Source: a virus. Taken from it: a stretch of DNA of 40,948 nt. Below are positions 1 to 9,705 of the stretch, piece by piece. A model generated the notes under the pieces. It searched no databases. It was not told the origin of the DNA and saw only the letters and a list, made by a program, of their open reading frames with translations. Position 1 is the stretch's first letter. Each line of letters opens with the position of its first letter. A program made the position numbers and the translations under genes. The stretch lies in the IMG/VR virus record IMGVR_UViG_3300030110_001829, positions 1-40,948 of that record. One strand, written 5' to 3'.

Positions 1-162
1 GCTGATGCTATTCGACATGCAGTAAACACGATACACGAACCAGAGGTCTTTAATCATTTACAATTACAACAAGAATTTACAAAACGTTTTTACAGTTGGG
101 AAAAGAAAAAAATAGAATGGACTAATTTTTTACAAGGTATTGTAAATGAAAGAAAAGGTTAA
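1..162 (+). CDS. C-terminal end of a gene, possibly a glycosyltransferase (partial)
   Basis: The first reading frame is open from the window edge for 53 codons and ends in TAA, so only the C-terminus of the protein is present. The tail has an amphipathic helix and a FYSWEKKKIEW segment, which resembles the 'YSWEK' end of GT-B (group 1) glycosyltransferases. The stop lies 17 bases inside the next gene, itself a probable glycosyltransferase, so the two may form a sugar-transfer pair. The family assignment rests on a short tail and on context and is tentative; an unrelated virion protein is possible. Confidence 0.5.
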   Translation, partial: ADAIRHAVNTIHEPEVFNHLQLQQEFTKRFYSWEKKKIEWTNFLQGIVNERKG

Positions 163-931
163 AATTTATTTAGCTACTCCAGTCCATAGTAATGTATCTA
201 TTCATTACATGCAATCAGTGGTTAGATTTCAAACCGAATGTTACAAACAAAATATAGATTTCACACTTGATATGATGAAAAGTTCTTTAGTTACTCAAGG
301 TAGAAATACTTGCGTGTCTCATTTTTTAAACTCGGAATGTACGCATTTATTATTTATAGATAGTGATATATTGTTTTATCCTGAGTCTATTATTAAGATG
401 ATACATAAAGATGTGGAAGTTTGTAGCATACCTTATCCTATGAAAACTATAAACTGGGATAAGGTATTTGATAAAATTGGAGATATACCAAGTATGAACA
501 AATTACAAAAAAACACAAGTGGTAATAAATTTCCTGTAAAGATAAAAGATGTTGAAAATGATGTTACTATGAAAGATGAAATGATAGAATTAAACTATGC
601 TCCTACTGGTTGTATGTTATTAAAAAGACAAGTATTTGATAAATTAATTAAGGCTTACCCTAATAAAACTATACATCAAGAAAATATGGTTGATGGTGAA
701 ATGGTTACTAAATTAAATCTATACAACTTTTTTGACACTTATTATGATGAAAAAGAAAAAAGATACTACGGAGAAGACTTTGCTTTTTCAAGGCTTTGGA
801 GAAAAACTGGTGGAAAATGTATGGCTTTGATTACAGAGTATATTACACATGTAGGAGAGTATCAATTCACAGGAAGGCTAATTGATGAAATGGTTGCTGT
901 AGGTATTGATGTCTCTAAGAAAAAAGGGTAA
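146..931 (+). CDS. GT-A-type glycosyltransferase-like protein
   Basis: A 261-aa protein that probably transfers a sugar from a nucleotide sugar. The N-terminus (IYLATPVHSN) is the first beta strand of a GT-A nucleotide-binding fold. A typical DxD metal-binding motif lies in LLFIDSDI (D72-S-D74), after the conserved SSLVTQGRNTC segment. A second acidic cluster, YYGEDFAFSRLW near residue 210, fits the catalytic or acceptor side. Such enzymes in phages modify virion proteins, phage DNA or host surface glycans; the target cannot be read here. It overlaps the preceding partial gene, consistent with translational coupling. Fold class is fairly safe, substrate unknown. Confidence 0.75.
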   Translation: MKEKVKIYLATPVHSNVSIHYMQSVVRFQTECYKQNIDFTLDMMKSSLVTQGRNTCVSHFLNSECTHLLFIDSDILFYPESIIKMIHKDVEVCSIPYPMKTINWDKVFDKIGDIPSMNKLQKNTSGNKFPVKIKDVENDVTMKDEMIELNYAPTGCMLLKRQVFDKLIKAYPNKTIHQENMVDGEMVTKLNLYNFFDTYYDEKEKRYYGEDFAFSRLWRKTGGKCMALITEYITHVGEYQFTGRLIDEMVAVGIDVSKKKG

Positions 932-960
932 ACTACTTATATAACTAAGGAGATAATCAT

Positions 961-1725
961 ATGGTACCTTTAATTGCAGGTGGAGTTAGTTTTTTAATGG
1001 CTAAGGCATCTGGTGCGTCTAATAAACAAGCTTTAATGGCAGGTATAGTTGGAGGGCTAGGAGCATATGGAGCTGGACAAATAGGAGCACAAGGAGCTTT
1101 AGGATTTAGTAAGGTGCCTGGCACAGCCGCAGGAAGATTTTTGGCTTCTGGAGCTGGACAGTTTGCAGTAGGAACAGCCGCAGGAACTTTACCAACTGCT
1201 ATGGGACAAAACAAAATGGCTGACAAACAAGCTCAACAATTAGCTAATCCTTTTGGTGGAGAAGAAGCTTACGAACAAGCTTATAATACGGCCGTAGGTG
1301 ATATGCAAGGTTTATCACAAAGGGCAACTTATAATGATCAACCCGCTATGAATCAAAGTGTATATAATTATCAACCACCAATGTTTACTGCAAGAGAAGG
1401 TGGTATAGCAGAAATAGCTAAATATAGAGAAGGTGGCGTAAACTATCTTCCAAGTAAAATGGAACATGATGAAAAAGATATAAACAACTATGTTAGAGCA
1501 CAAGGTTATGTAGAAGATGGTAGTGGAGTTGGAGACAAAGATGAAGATACTATGTTAGCACAACTTGCTGATGGTGAATTTGTAAGTAGAGCAGATGCTG
1601 TTTTAGGAGCAGGAATAATGAGTGGTGCTGACCCTAAAGATTTTAAAGAAATGAGAGAGTTTGGTGCTAAATATTTTTATAAACAACAAGACCAGTTAAA
1701 AAGGATTTATGACATTACCTCATGA
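961..1725 (+). CDS. Probable virion protein with Gly/Ala-rich N-terminus
   Basis: A 254-aa protein starting after a strong AAGGAG site. The first 85 residues are Gly/Ala-rich (AGIVGGLGAYGAGQIGAQGA), like membrane-active or glycine-zipper segments of DNA-injection proteins. The C-terminal half has the segment MLAQLADGEFVSRADAV, a recurrent motif of marine phage structural proteins that I recognise without a family name. The stop overlaps the next gene by 4 bases, and the following genes are internal virion proteins. A role in the tail or injection apparatus is inferred from this position and composition. Confidence 0.6.
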   Translation: MVPLIAGGVSFLMAKASGASNKQALMAGIVGGLGAYGAGQIGAQGALGFSKVPGTAAGRFLASGAGQFAVGTAAGTLPTAMGQNKMADKQAQQLANPFGGEEAYEQAYNTAVGDMQGLSQRATYNDQPAMNQSVYNYQPPMFTAREGGIAEIAKYREGGVNYLPSKMEHDEKDINNYVRAQGYVEDGSGVGDKDEDTMLAQLADGEFVSRADAVLGAGIMSGADPKDFKEMREFGAKYFYKQQDQLKRIYDITS

Positions 1726-2132
1726 TAGAAATAAAAACGTTACATCCAGACGATTACTGGAACACAGTATCTGTGATGTTAGAAAAAGCTATTGATTTAA
1801 GTAATGGTAGGCACACCTTATCCACTACTTATGAAAAAATATGCAAAGGTGTGATGAAATTGTTTGGTGTTTTTAAACACCAAGTTTTAATAGGAGCTTT
1901 TGTAAGTCAAGTTATGATCTATCCAGCAAAAAATATTTATTGTGTTTTATTTATAGGTGGTGATGGTTTAATAAAATACATTAAAGAACTTGTAGGTTTT
2001 TTTAAAGAATTAAGTATTGAAAACAATTGCAAAGGATTAGAAATAATTGGTAGAAAAGGGTGGTCTAAAATTAACAAGACCTATAATTTAAACTTTATAG
2101 AAAAAGGCGTGTATTATGAAATGGATACTTAA
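1722..2132 (+). CDS. GNAT-fold protein, T7 gp13-like internal virion protein candidate
   Basis: A 136-aa protein whose layout matches small acetyltransferase-fold proteins: an N-terminal MIEIKTLHPDDYW helix start, a central beta strand (KNIYCVLFIGGDG), then a helix and the segment GLEIIGRKGWSKI near residue 108. That IGRKGW block is typical of the podovirus internal core protein family related to T7 gp13. The gene sits directly before larger internal virion proteins, as gp13 precedes gp14-16 in T7. Start overlaps the previous stop by 4 bases. No acetyl-CoA site is clearly intact, so it may be structural rather than enzymatic. A true acetyltransferase is the alternative. Confidence 0.55.
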   Translation: MIEIKTLHPDDYWNTVSVMLEKAIDLSNGRHTLSTTYEKICKGVMKLFGVFKHQVLIGAFVSQVMIYPAKNIYCVLFIGGDGLIKYIKELVGFFKELSIENNCKGLEIIGRKGWSKINKTYNLNFIEKGVYYEMDT

Positions 2133-3177
2133 ACTCTTACCAACAAAATTAAAAGTATGGATATACACATCTTTACATAAAGACATAGCAGACAAAGGAG
2201 AATATGAAGATACCGAGTTAGCTCATGTCAACCCTTATGAAGTAAAGATACTAAAAGAGTTAGGGGGTGCTGGTAAGGTAAATCCTGAAACAGGTTTAAG
2301 AGGTTATTTTGGTGGTGGAGGTTCTCCAGCACCAGCTCCTGCTCCTAGTGGTTCTGGTACACAAACTACTATTTCAAGAGAAGCTCCTGGAATCGAATCA
2401 AGAAAACTAGCCTTATTTGATGAGGCTATCGATTTAGCTGGTGAACCTATATCAATCCCTAGAATGCAAGTTGCGGGTGTGTCTCCTTTACAACAACAAG
2501 CTTTAGACCAAGCTGCCGTTACAGGTGTTGGTGGAGCTGCAGTAGATGCGGGAATAGCTTCTTTTCTTAAAGCTTCACAAACAGCAGAAGCTCCTATAAA
2601 TGTAGATGCGTTTATGAATCCTTATGAGTCTTATGTAGTACAAGAAATAAATAGACAAGCCGATATTGGTAGAAATAGATTAGCTCAACAAGCTATTGAT
2701 TCAGGTGCTTTTGGGGGAGGTAGAGAGGGTGTAGCATTAGGTGAATTAGAAGCAGGAAGAGCAAGAGCCGTGGGACAAGTTCGAGCAGCTAATTATGATA
2801 AAGCTTTAGAATCTGCAACAGCTCAAAGACTATTTCAAACAGAAGCGGCAATGAATGTAGGTCAGCAACTAGCTACCACTGGAGGTATACAACAAGAAAT
2901 GGCTCAATCTGATATACAACAACTAGGTGGAGCGGGACAATTACAACGAAGTATTGCTCAAGAAGGTTTACAAGCAGAACGTGCAACAGAGTTAGCTAGA
3001 GCCTATGAGCCTTTTCAACGTATTGAGTTTGCAAAAGGTATCATGACTGCTTTACCAACTACAGCATCTCAAGTAACTCAAGCCTCTGCCCCTAGAGTAA
3101 ATCCAATTACTCAAGCAGTCGGTACAGGCATCACGGCGGCTCAAGGAGTTAACATGTTAAAAGGATTTGCTACATAA
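2116..3177 (+). CDS. Ala/Gln-rich internal virion (injection) protein
   Basis: A 353-aa protein with a hydrophobic, basic N-terminus (MKWILKLLPTKLKVW), a Gly/Pro/Ala linker near residues 65-80, and a long helical Ala/Gln/Glu-rich region. The segment from MNPYESYVVQEINRQ to DSGAFGGGREG (about 168-200) is a widespread motif of marine podovirus structural or injection proteins. Its composition resembles T7 gp14 and the P22 ejection proteins. It overlaps the acetyltransferase-fold gene by 17 bases and ends in TAATG with the next gene. The virion role is inferred from composition and position. Confidence 0.6.
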   Translation: MKWILKLLPTKLKVWIYTSLHKDIADKGEYEDTELAHVNPYEVKILKELGGAGKVNPETGLRGYFGGGGSPAPAPAPSGSGTQTTISREAPGIESRKLALFDEAIDLAGEPISIPRMQVAGVSPLQQQALDQAAVTGVGGAAVDAGIASFLKASQTAEAPINVDAFMNPYESYVVQEINRQADIGRNRLAQQAIDSGAFGGGREGVALGELEAGRARAVGQVRAANYDKALESATAQRLFQTEAAMNVGQQLATTGGIQQEMAQSDIQQLGGAGQLQRSIAQEGLQAERATELARAYEPFQRIEFAKGIMTALPTTASQVTQASAPRVNPITQAVGTGITAAQGVNMLKGFAT

Positions 3178-6098
3178 TGGCTAAAAGAGGTAGACCACCA
3201 AAAAAAAATAGATTAGATAAAACTAAAGCTTTAGGTAGTGCAGGTTTTAAAGGTTTATTAGGTTTAGGCGGAATTCTAGGTTTATCAGGTTCAAGTAATT
3301 TAGAGGAAGGCATACGCACAGGAGATGCTTCTGAAATGTATACGGGTGCAACAGAAACAGCTGGTGGTATTTACGCTTTAAATCAATTATTAAAATCACT
3401 AGGTAAAAAAACAAAAGCAGGAAAAGCACTTAGAGGAGTAGGAGGACTTTTAGAAAATATACCGGGAGGTCGATCTTTTAAAAAATTAATAAAAAATAAA
3501 TTACCTTTTCAAGATACTCTTACTAAACCAGTTTTTCTACCACATATTGCTGCAACTAATCTTGCAGTAGAACAGGCAATTGAAGAAACTATTGATAAAG
3601 ATAAACCACCAACTGAAACCTATTTAGATATGCTAAGAATATCAGGAAGAGACCAAAATATTTTTAAGACTGATCCACGATTTTTAGAACCAGCAAAAGT
3701 TATTACAAAAGAAGTCTCTAAAGAAGAGAAAGATAAAAACTACCAATTGGCTAATTTAAGAAGTTATGATGATGCTCCAAAGACAGAAAAGGCTTTTGAC
3801 TACATTACTACAAATGAAATAGAAGAACCTGTAGTAAATGAAACAGAACAACCTACAACAGAAGTTGTTGAAGAAAATATACCTGTTTTAACCGACCAAA
3901 CAGATACTGATGAAGAAGCTACTAAAGAAAACATTAAGGATAACGCTCAAGTAGAACAAATTAATAAAGAAAAAACTACTGATCCCTCTGATGAAATATT
4001 AAATGAATTAGAATCACAAGTTACAGCTGTTGACAGTACAATTAAAGTGGGAAGTGGAAAGAACGAAGACGACCCCAGAATAGTATTAGAAGATGGGGAT
4101 GAAGAAACAAAAGAAATAGAGCCTGTAAATAGATTAAATATACAAGAAAACCTTGATCAAATGAAAGATCCTGAAAATGCAATAGCTAATATTATGGCAA
4201 GTCCAATGGATATTGAAAATTATACAGAGGCGGCAAATGAATATAAAAAAAATGCTATGACAAGTATAGCTTTGCTTAAAAAATTTGAAAAAGATAACCC
4301 CAGAGTAAAACTTACTTGGGATGAATATAGAGAAAAGTTTGGTGGTGAGATACAAAATGATACTAAAGATTTTATTCTATTAAAGTTTGGTTTAGGTTTA
4401 ATGAGTGCTAGAACGGATTTACCTGGCTTTAGTGGTTTTATGGATATTCTTGGTAGAGTTGGAGGACAAGCTGTAGACGAGTTACAACAAGTGTATGAAG
4501 CAGAAAGACTAAACAGACAAAGGATGCAACAAAGTTTTGCACAATATGAAATGCAAATACAAGAATCAGGAAGACAAGATAAGTTAAATATGTTGAACGC
4601 AAGTTTGGGCGTATACAATAAGCTAAGTAACGATTTAATTGGTTTAAAAATAAAATCAATAGACAACAAATATAGTCTTGATATGAAAAGAATCGAAGAA
4701 GAAGCTAATATTAAAATAAAAAAAATGGAAGTTTATGAAAGCATTGCAAAACAACGATTAGAGATAGATAAAGATCGAGCAGATAAAATGGGTATTAAAG
4801 ATAATACCTTAAATAATTTTACAAATATATATAATGGTGAAGGGTTGTTAGGAGGAGTTGGGTATATGACAGCTTTAACCAAAGATAATGAGCTTTTAGT
4901 TAAATCTAATTTTATTGAAACTCAAAAGGGTGAAATAATACCTAACCCCGGAGTCACTCTTGATTACATTCCAGTGAAGGATCACAATAGAATGGTTTTT
5001 ACTAAAATAGATCAGCAAAATAAAAAAATAAAAGTCCTTAAAGACACTGTTAAAACCCTAGAACCAAAGTTAAAAACAATAAATATTGGTGAGAAAAAAA
5101 ATGTAGTTGTCACCCAAACTTTGTTTGACCAATATAAAGATAGACCTGGTTTTAATGTTACACAAGAAATGGTAAATCAGAATATTAATACCAACACACA
5201 GATTGAACAAGCAAAAGCTGCAATAGTTACAGAAACAGAAAAAAGAATTTCATATCAAGATTCTGTGTTTGATACAAATAATATGTCATCACCAGCCAAA
5301 GAAGTAGAAATTCCAAAACATATACCTAGTGCTTTAACTAGTGCTAACTTAGCTTTACTACAAGCTGAAGATGTGCAAAATTTAATTAACTTTGCATTTG
5401 ATAAAGGCTCTGAGGTAGTAGGTTTTAGAGGACGACTAATGGAAATGTTTTTAGGTTTTAAAGATATTGCTAACATAGGTGATCAAGATCAAGCTTCCAT
5501 TGAAGAAATTCAAAATGAAGCTCTTGCAAACGGTTTGACTCATTTAACAAATGTAAAATATGTAAATGATAAAAAAGAAGAAAGCACTGTTATGCAAGAA
5601 ATACAAAAAAGATTAGATGCTAAAGAAGACATACAGTTAACAACCTTACAAGACAAATTACTTGAAAAAGCTACAGGATATTTAGATAGTGGTCAAAAAT
5701 TAAGTGAGGGTGCAAAAAGAGCAATACAAGCAAGACTTCGTGTATTAGAAACAGTTTTAGTTTTTCAACTTGCTAATGCTCTTAAAGAAGAAGATCGTTT
5801 AACAGAAGCAAATATTAGGTCAGCTAAAGAATTATTACCTCTATTTCAATTTTCTGGACTAGGAACTGTAAGAAGTAAGGTTGATGCTACCATCATGACT
5901 ATTAAAGAAAAAGCTACTTCTAACATGAAAGTGGCTTTTGATTCAGGTATGAATGAAAATCGAATACAATCACTTGCTCCTTATATTTATAAAAAACTTA
6001 AACAAAAGAATTTAAGAGATAGAGCTAATTCTGAGTTAGGTCTACCTCGCGCTAAAAATGCAGCTCAGATGATAAATGAAATTAGAAAAGGTATGTGA
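3177..6098 (+). CDS. Large coiled-coil virion protein with AT-hook-like N-terminus
   Basis: A 973-aa protein starting on the TAATG junction with the gene before. The first residues, MAKRGRPPKKNR, form an AT-hook-like basic motif. A Gly-rich helical part follows (20-110), then an acidic Pro/Thr/Glu-rich stretch (about 190-330), a region with DLPGFSGFMDILGRVGGQA near 415, and long Gln/Lys/Glu helices likely to form coiled coils (450-560). Size, composition and place between other internal virion genes suggest an injected core protein like T7 gp15, but no sequence family is recognised. No catalytic motif is seen. Confidence 0.55.
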   Translation: MAKRGRPPKKNRLDKTKALGSAGFKGLLGLGGILGLSGSSNLEEGIRTGDASEMYTGATETAGGIYALNQLLKSLGKKTKAGKALRGVGGLLENIPGGRSFKKLIKNKLPFQDTLTKPVFLPHIAATNLAVEQAIEETIDKDKPPTETYLDMLRISGRDQNIFKTDPRFLEPAKVITKEVSKEEKDKNYQLANLRSYDDAPKTEKAFDYITTNEIEEPVVNETEQPTTEVVEENIPVLTDQTDTDEEATKENIKDNAQVEQINKEKTTDPSDEILNELESQVTAVDSTIKVGSGKNEDDPRIVLEDGDEETKEIEPVNRLNIQENLDQMKDPENAIANIMASPMDIENYTEAANEYKKNAMTSIALLKKFEKDNPRVKLTWDEYREKFGGEIQNDTKDFILLKFGLGLMSARTDLPGFSGFMDILGRVGGQAVDELQQVYEAERLNRQRMQQSFAQYEMQIQESGRQDKLNMLNASLGVYNKLSNDLIGLKIKSIDNKYSLDMKRIEEEANIKIKKMEVYESIAKQRLEIDKDRADKMGIKDNTLNNFTNIYNGEGLLGGVGYMTALTKDNELLVKSNFIETQKGEIIPNPGVTLDYIPVKDHNRMVFTKIDQQNKKIKVLKDTVKTLEPKLKTINIGEKKNVVVTQTLFDQYKDRPGFNVTQEMVNQNINTNTQIEQAKAAIVTETEKRISYQDSVFDTNNMSSPAKEVEIPKHIPSALTSANLALLQAEDVQNLINFAFDKGSEVVGFRGRLMEMFLGFKDIANIGDQDQASIEEIQNEALANGLTHLTNVKYVNDKKEESTVMQEIQKRLDAKEDIQLTTLQDKLLEKATGYLDSGQKLSEGAKRAIQARLRVLETVLVFQLANALKEEDRLTEANIRSAKELLPLFQFSGLGTVRSKVDATIMTIKEKATSNMKVAFDSGMNENRIQSLAPYIYKKLKQKNLRDRANSELGLPRAKNAAQMINEIRKGM

Positions 6099-6104
6099 TA
6101 AACT

Positions 6105-9100
6105 ATGTCTAAGTATGATCCTGAATTTTTAAAAGAGTTGAGAACTTCAGTTCAAGATAGAAAATTTAATCCTGATAAATTATCTCCTGATGCTCTAAGA
6201 GAAGTTGATTCCTTATTTAGAGCTGGAGCTGTGGCCGACTTTACTTCTATCAATGAATATATTGCAGAAAGAGATTTAGCTAAAAGAGAAAGAGCTTTAG
6301 AATATGCTGAACAAGCAGAACCAGGTAGAACAGCAATAAGAGAAGCTACAGGTATAGATGTTACAAGGCCTGGGTTAGAGTTTGGTGGTGAAGTAATAGG
6401 TGCTACTTCAGCATATTTATACAATAGAAAAAATTTAAGTGAGGCTTACAAAAGAACAAAGTTAAATCCTGTTAAAGTTGATTTTATTAATAGTTCTAAA
6501 AATTTAGGTCAAGTATTAGAGAGCACTAAATTAAAAGGTAAAAAAGGTTTAATAAAATCGGCTTTGAGTATTTTACCTAGAACAGCTAATTTTTTAAAAA
6601 GAACTTCAAATATATTTGTAGGAAGAGATTACAGTTCTACTGCAAAAAGAGTGGGTGTCTACTCAGCTTTAGCTGGAGCATCAGGAGCTGCAGCAGGTTC
6701 AGTTACTTATGATGTTATGAATATGCAAAAAGATTTTGCAACCAATGCAACTCTTGATATTGGTAAAATTTCAGAGAATGAATTATTAAAACTTCCCACT
6801 TCACAACGTATGGAGATTGCTGCAATAAATGCTTTTAAAAACTCATTGTTATGGACAGGAGGAACTAGTGCTGCAATAACAGGAGCTTTACGACTTGGTT
6901 CTTTTGGTGCAAAAGTATTAACAGGCACTACAGGTAAAGAAGCAAAAACATTAGCCTTGTCTGCAAGAAAATTAATGGGAAATGAAGGTATACCCTTAAT
7001 TTTATTAGCTAACAATAATAATACTTTCGGTGCAATTATAAGAGGTTTTTTTACAGCTGGTGGTTTGATTCCCGGAGTTGGTGGTGTTGGTACTGCTGCA
7101 AAGCAAAAATTAGTAGAACAAGGTATGGCTAAATTTACTTCAGAGTTATCTCAAACTTATGGAATGTTAAGTCACAATGAAATATTTGGACACACCCTCG
7201 GCCCTGTGCTCAAGAATAATTATATAAAAAACATGAAATTAATTGATCAAAAATTTGCACAAACTAATGAAGCTGCAAGATTAGTTGATCCAGAAAACAA
7301 CTTTGCAATAGTTCCTACAGATAATTTACGTAAAGCTATGAACAGTTTTAGTGATACTATGAATTCTAATACTTTAAAAACTATAAAAGCAGCTTTAGAT
7401 GACCCAGATGGCGTAAAATTTATTGATCCTGCTATAGTAAAAGCTTTACCTAACAAAAAACTTTTACTGAGTTTAACTGATTTTTTAAAGGGTGGTAATA
7501 GATTACCTAAACATATGACTTTAAATGAATATCAGGGCTTCATTACTATGTTAAATAATGTCATTAAACAAAGTGGTAAAAAGGATGACCTACTTTTATA
7601 CACAAAAGGTATGCGTATGGCTATGGAGTCTGATTTAAACACTGTGGCTAAGAAAAAATTTAGAAAAGATTTCGTAAAAACAGCTGCAGACAATCCACAA
7701 ATTAAACAAAATTTAGATGCCATAGATAATGGAGATGTTGTTGAAATGGCTGGTACTAAATTTATGAAGAAAAACGACACTATGCTAGGTCCTCCATTAC
7801 CAAACACTTTTGTTGGTGAAGCCTCTGCTGTAAAAAAAGCTTACTTAAATCATATAATGGGTGGTATTGATAATTTTGGTAAAAGCCTTACCACTTCTAA
7901 TGATTTTATGAGTCGTATGCTTCAGCCGTATGAAAGAACTGTTGCTAGAAAATTAGCAGGTAAAACAGATAAAAATTTATTTAGCACTTACAACATGTTA
8001 GATATAGTAGGAGAAGGTATAACTCCTGATCAAGTATTTAAACATCTATCAAGAGATGTATTACAATCTGGTAGCAAAGGAGTAATACAAGATTTTAAAA
8101 TATTGTTAGGCACTAATAATATAAAAGGTAAACTAGGTCGTGAATATTTTCAAAGATTAAAAACTAACCATATCTTTGATGCTTTTTTTCAATCTTTTGA
8201 AAACTCTGGAATACTTGCTGGACAATTTGTTAAAAACCCAGCCAAGATTTTTGATGAGGCTAATAAAAAAAGATTATTTTCTAAAAAAAGATTTAAAGAT
8301 GGTATTGAAGATGCTACTGAAAACAATGTTATTAATCCATATGATTTAAATGCTGAAGCCATTTTAAAAGATAAAAAGTTTTTAGAAATAGATAAAAGAA
8401 AAGTTATAGCTGATGTGGAAGCATTAGGTGATTTTAGTGCGGATAAATTTATTAAAAATTTGAAATTAGATTCAAAAGAAGGTATAGAAAGTTTTGTAGA
8501 AATGATAGCAGATGGCACTAGTAAAGCAGAATACAAAATGGCTCAAAATTATGTAGAAAACAAAGTTATACCTTTTATAGCTTCTATGAAAAATATTTCA
8601 GATATGCGTATAGGTAGTGTATCTTCTATGATTGCAAGACAAACTCAATTAGGTGGTGCACGAGGGTTTTTATTTGCAGGACCTATGGTTGGAGCATTAG
8701 CTGGTTCTACTTTAGCAGCAACTGGATTATTAGAAGCTTTAACTATTCCTCTTATGTTAAGAGGTATTGGTTATTTATTAACAAGGCCTAAATTAGCTAC
8801 TAAATTATTAGATGCTTATTTACCTGAAGAGTTGATAGCTAAGAAATTTAAGACAGATGCTTTAGGAACTCCTACAACATTTAAAGCTACTGCCGCTGAA
8901 GGCTTACCTTCCAAACGTAGAGCATTAGGTGCCATTATAAATTTAATAAATGACGAAACACAAGATTCTTTACAAATAAATTTAGATAAATTATCTGATA
9001 AAGAAATACAAGAAAAACAAATAGAGATACGTGATGCTATTATGGGGGCACCAACTGTTTTACCTGATGATACTTTTTCTCCTGAGATACTAACTGAAGA

Positions 9101-9482
9101 AGAAAGACAAAGAATGTATCCAGAATTTGAAGCTTTTGCTAAAGCAAGTACTGAAGATAAGGCTGCCTACTTACAGTATGTGTCTGGCTTACAAAAAGGT
9201 AAACTTCGTGCTGAATTAGCAATGGAAGCAGAAGATATCACAGAAGATGAAATGCTTATGGCTATTCAAGGAAGACCCGCGCAAAGACAACCCGCGGCTC
9301 CCGAACCTGTGCAAGAACAACAAATGGCACAAAACCAACCTATACAATTACAATCAGGAGCAAATCCAATAAATACTCAAGGACTTAACTTAGATGCTTT
9401 TGGTTCTTTATTTCCAGACGATCCTATGGGTCAATTAATAGCAGATAGAAAAAAATCTATTGGAGGACCTAACTTTGGATGA
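6105..9482 (+). CDS. Giant virion protein, probable DNA-injection protein
   Basis: The longest gene here, 1125 aa. Hydrophobic Ala/Gly-rich segments occur near residues 185-205 (YSALAGASGAAAGSVTYDV), 300-330 and 860-890 (GFLFAGPMVGALAGSTLAATG), which could insert in membranes. The rest is Lys-rich and helical. The C-terminus is Gln/Pro-rich (PAQRQPAAPEPVQ) and probably disordered. Its size and position match the last internal core protein of podoviruses (T7 gp16 analogue). No lytic transglycosylase motif is visible. It begins 7 bases after the preceding stop and its own stop touches the next start. Confidence 0.55.
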   Translation: MSKYDPEFLKELRTSVQDRKFNPDKLSPDALREVDSLFRAGAVADFTSINEYIAERDLAKRERALEYAEQAEPGRTAIREATGIDVTRPGLEFGGEVIGATSAYLYNRKNLSEAYKRTKLNPVKVDFINSSKNLGQVLESTKLKGKKGLIKSALSILPRTANFLKRTSNIFVGRDYSSTAKRVGVYSALAGASGAAAGSVTYDVMNMQKDFATNATLDIGKISENELLKLPTSQRMEIAAINAFKNSLLWTGGTSAAITGALRLGSFGAKVLTGTTGKEAKTLALSARKLMGNEGIPLILLANNNNTFGAIIRGFFTAGGLIPGVGGVGTAAKQKLVEQGMAKFTSELSQTYGMLSHNEIFGHTLGPVLKNNYIKNMKLIDQKFAQTNEAARLVDPENNFAIVPTDNLRKAMNSFSDTMNSNTLKTIKAALDDPDGVKFIDPAIVKALPNKKLLLSLTDFLKGGNRLPKHMTLNEYQGFITMLNNVIKQSGKKDDLLLYTKGMRMAMESDLNTVAKKKFRKDFVKTAADNPQIKQNLDAIDNGDVVEMAGTKFMKKNDTMLGPPLPNTFVGEASAVKKAYLNHIMGGIDNFGKSLTTSNDFMSRMLQPYERTVARKLAGKTDKNLFSTYNMLDIVGEGITPDQVFKHLSRDVLQSGSKGVIQDFKILLGTNNIKGKLGREYFQRLKTNHIFDAFFQSFENSGILAGQFVKNPAKIFDEANKKRLFSKKRFKDGIEDATENNVINPYDLNAEAILKDKKFLEIDKRKVIADVEALGDFSADKFIKNLKLDSKEGIESFVEMIADGTSKAEYKMAQNYVENKVIPFIASMKNISDMRIGSVSSMIARQTQLGGARGFLFAGPMVGALAGSTLAATGLLEALTIPLMLRGIGYLLTRPKLATKLLDAYLPEELIAKKFKTDALGTPTTFKATAAEGLPSKRRALGAIINLINDETQDSLQINLDKLSDKEIQEKQIEIRDAIMGAPTVLPDDTFSPEILTEEERQRMYPEFEAFAKASTEDKAAYLQYVSGLQKGKLRAELAMEAEDITEDEMLMAIQGRPAQRQPAAPEPVQEQQMAQNQPIQLQSGANPINTQGLNLDAFGSLFPDDPMGQLIADRKKSIGGPNFG

Positions 9483-9483
9483 G

Positions 9484-9705
9484 ATGATGTTCTGGAATAT
9501 TATCCTTACGATAATAGCGTCAGCCTTCGGTTGGGCGTTTAGTAAGCTATTTTCAGAAGTAAAAAGATTACAAATACTACTCAATAAAACCAGGGAAGAG
9601 TACCTGCCTCGTGACGATGCACAGTCACAGACAAATCAAATACTCGAACATCTTCGAAGATTAGAGGATAAACTTGATCGTTTTATTGAGAAGTCAAATG
9701 GTTGA
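9484..9705 (+). CDS. Small membrane protein with coiled-coil tail
   Basis: A 73-aa protein from the ATG just after the previous stop (TGAGATGATG). It has one N-terminal membrane segment (FWNIILTIIASAFGWAFSKLF) followed by a charged heptad-like helix ending ILEHLRRLEDKLDRFIEKS. The form recalls haemolysin XhlA-type or accessory holin proteins, but no family is certain. A TTG at 9475, eight bases after a GGAGG at 9462-9466, is an alternative start and would add three residues. It overlaps the following gene by 8 bases, so the two may be made together. Confidence 0.6.
   Translation: MMFWNIILTIIASAFGWAFSKLFSEVKRLQILLNKTREEYLPRDDAQSQTNQILEHLRRLEDKLDRFIEKSNG

Noticed and set aside
9674-9697. TTG start giving eight extra residues to the membrane-anchored protein
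   Set aside because: The ATG at 9698 has GAGAAG ahead and a typical N-terminus; the TTG has no site.
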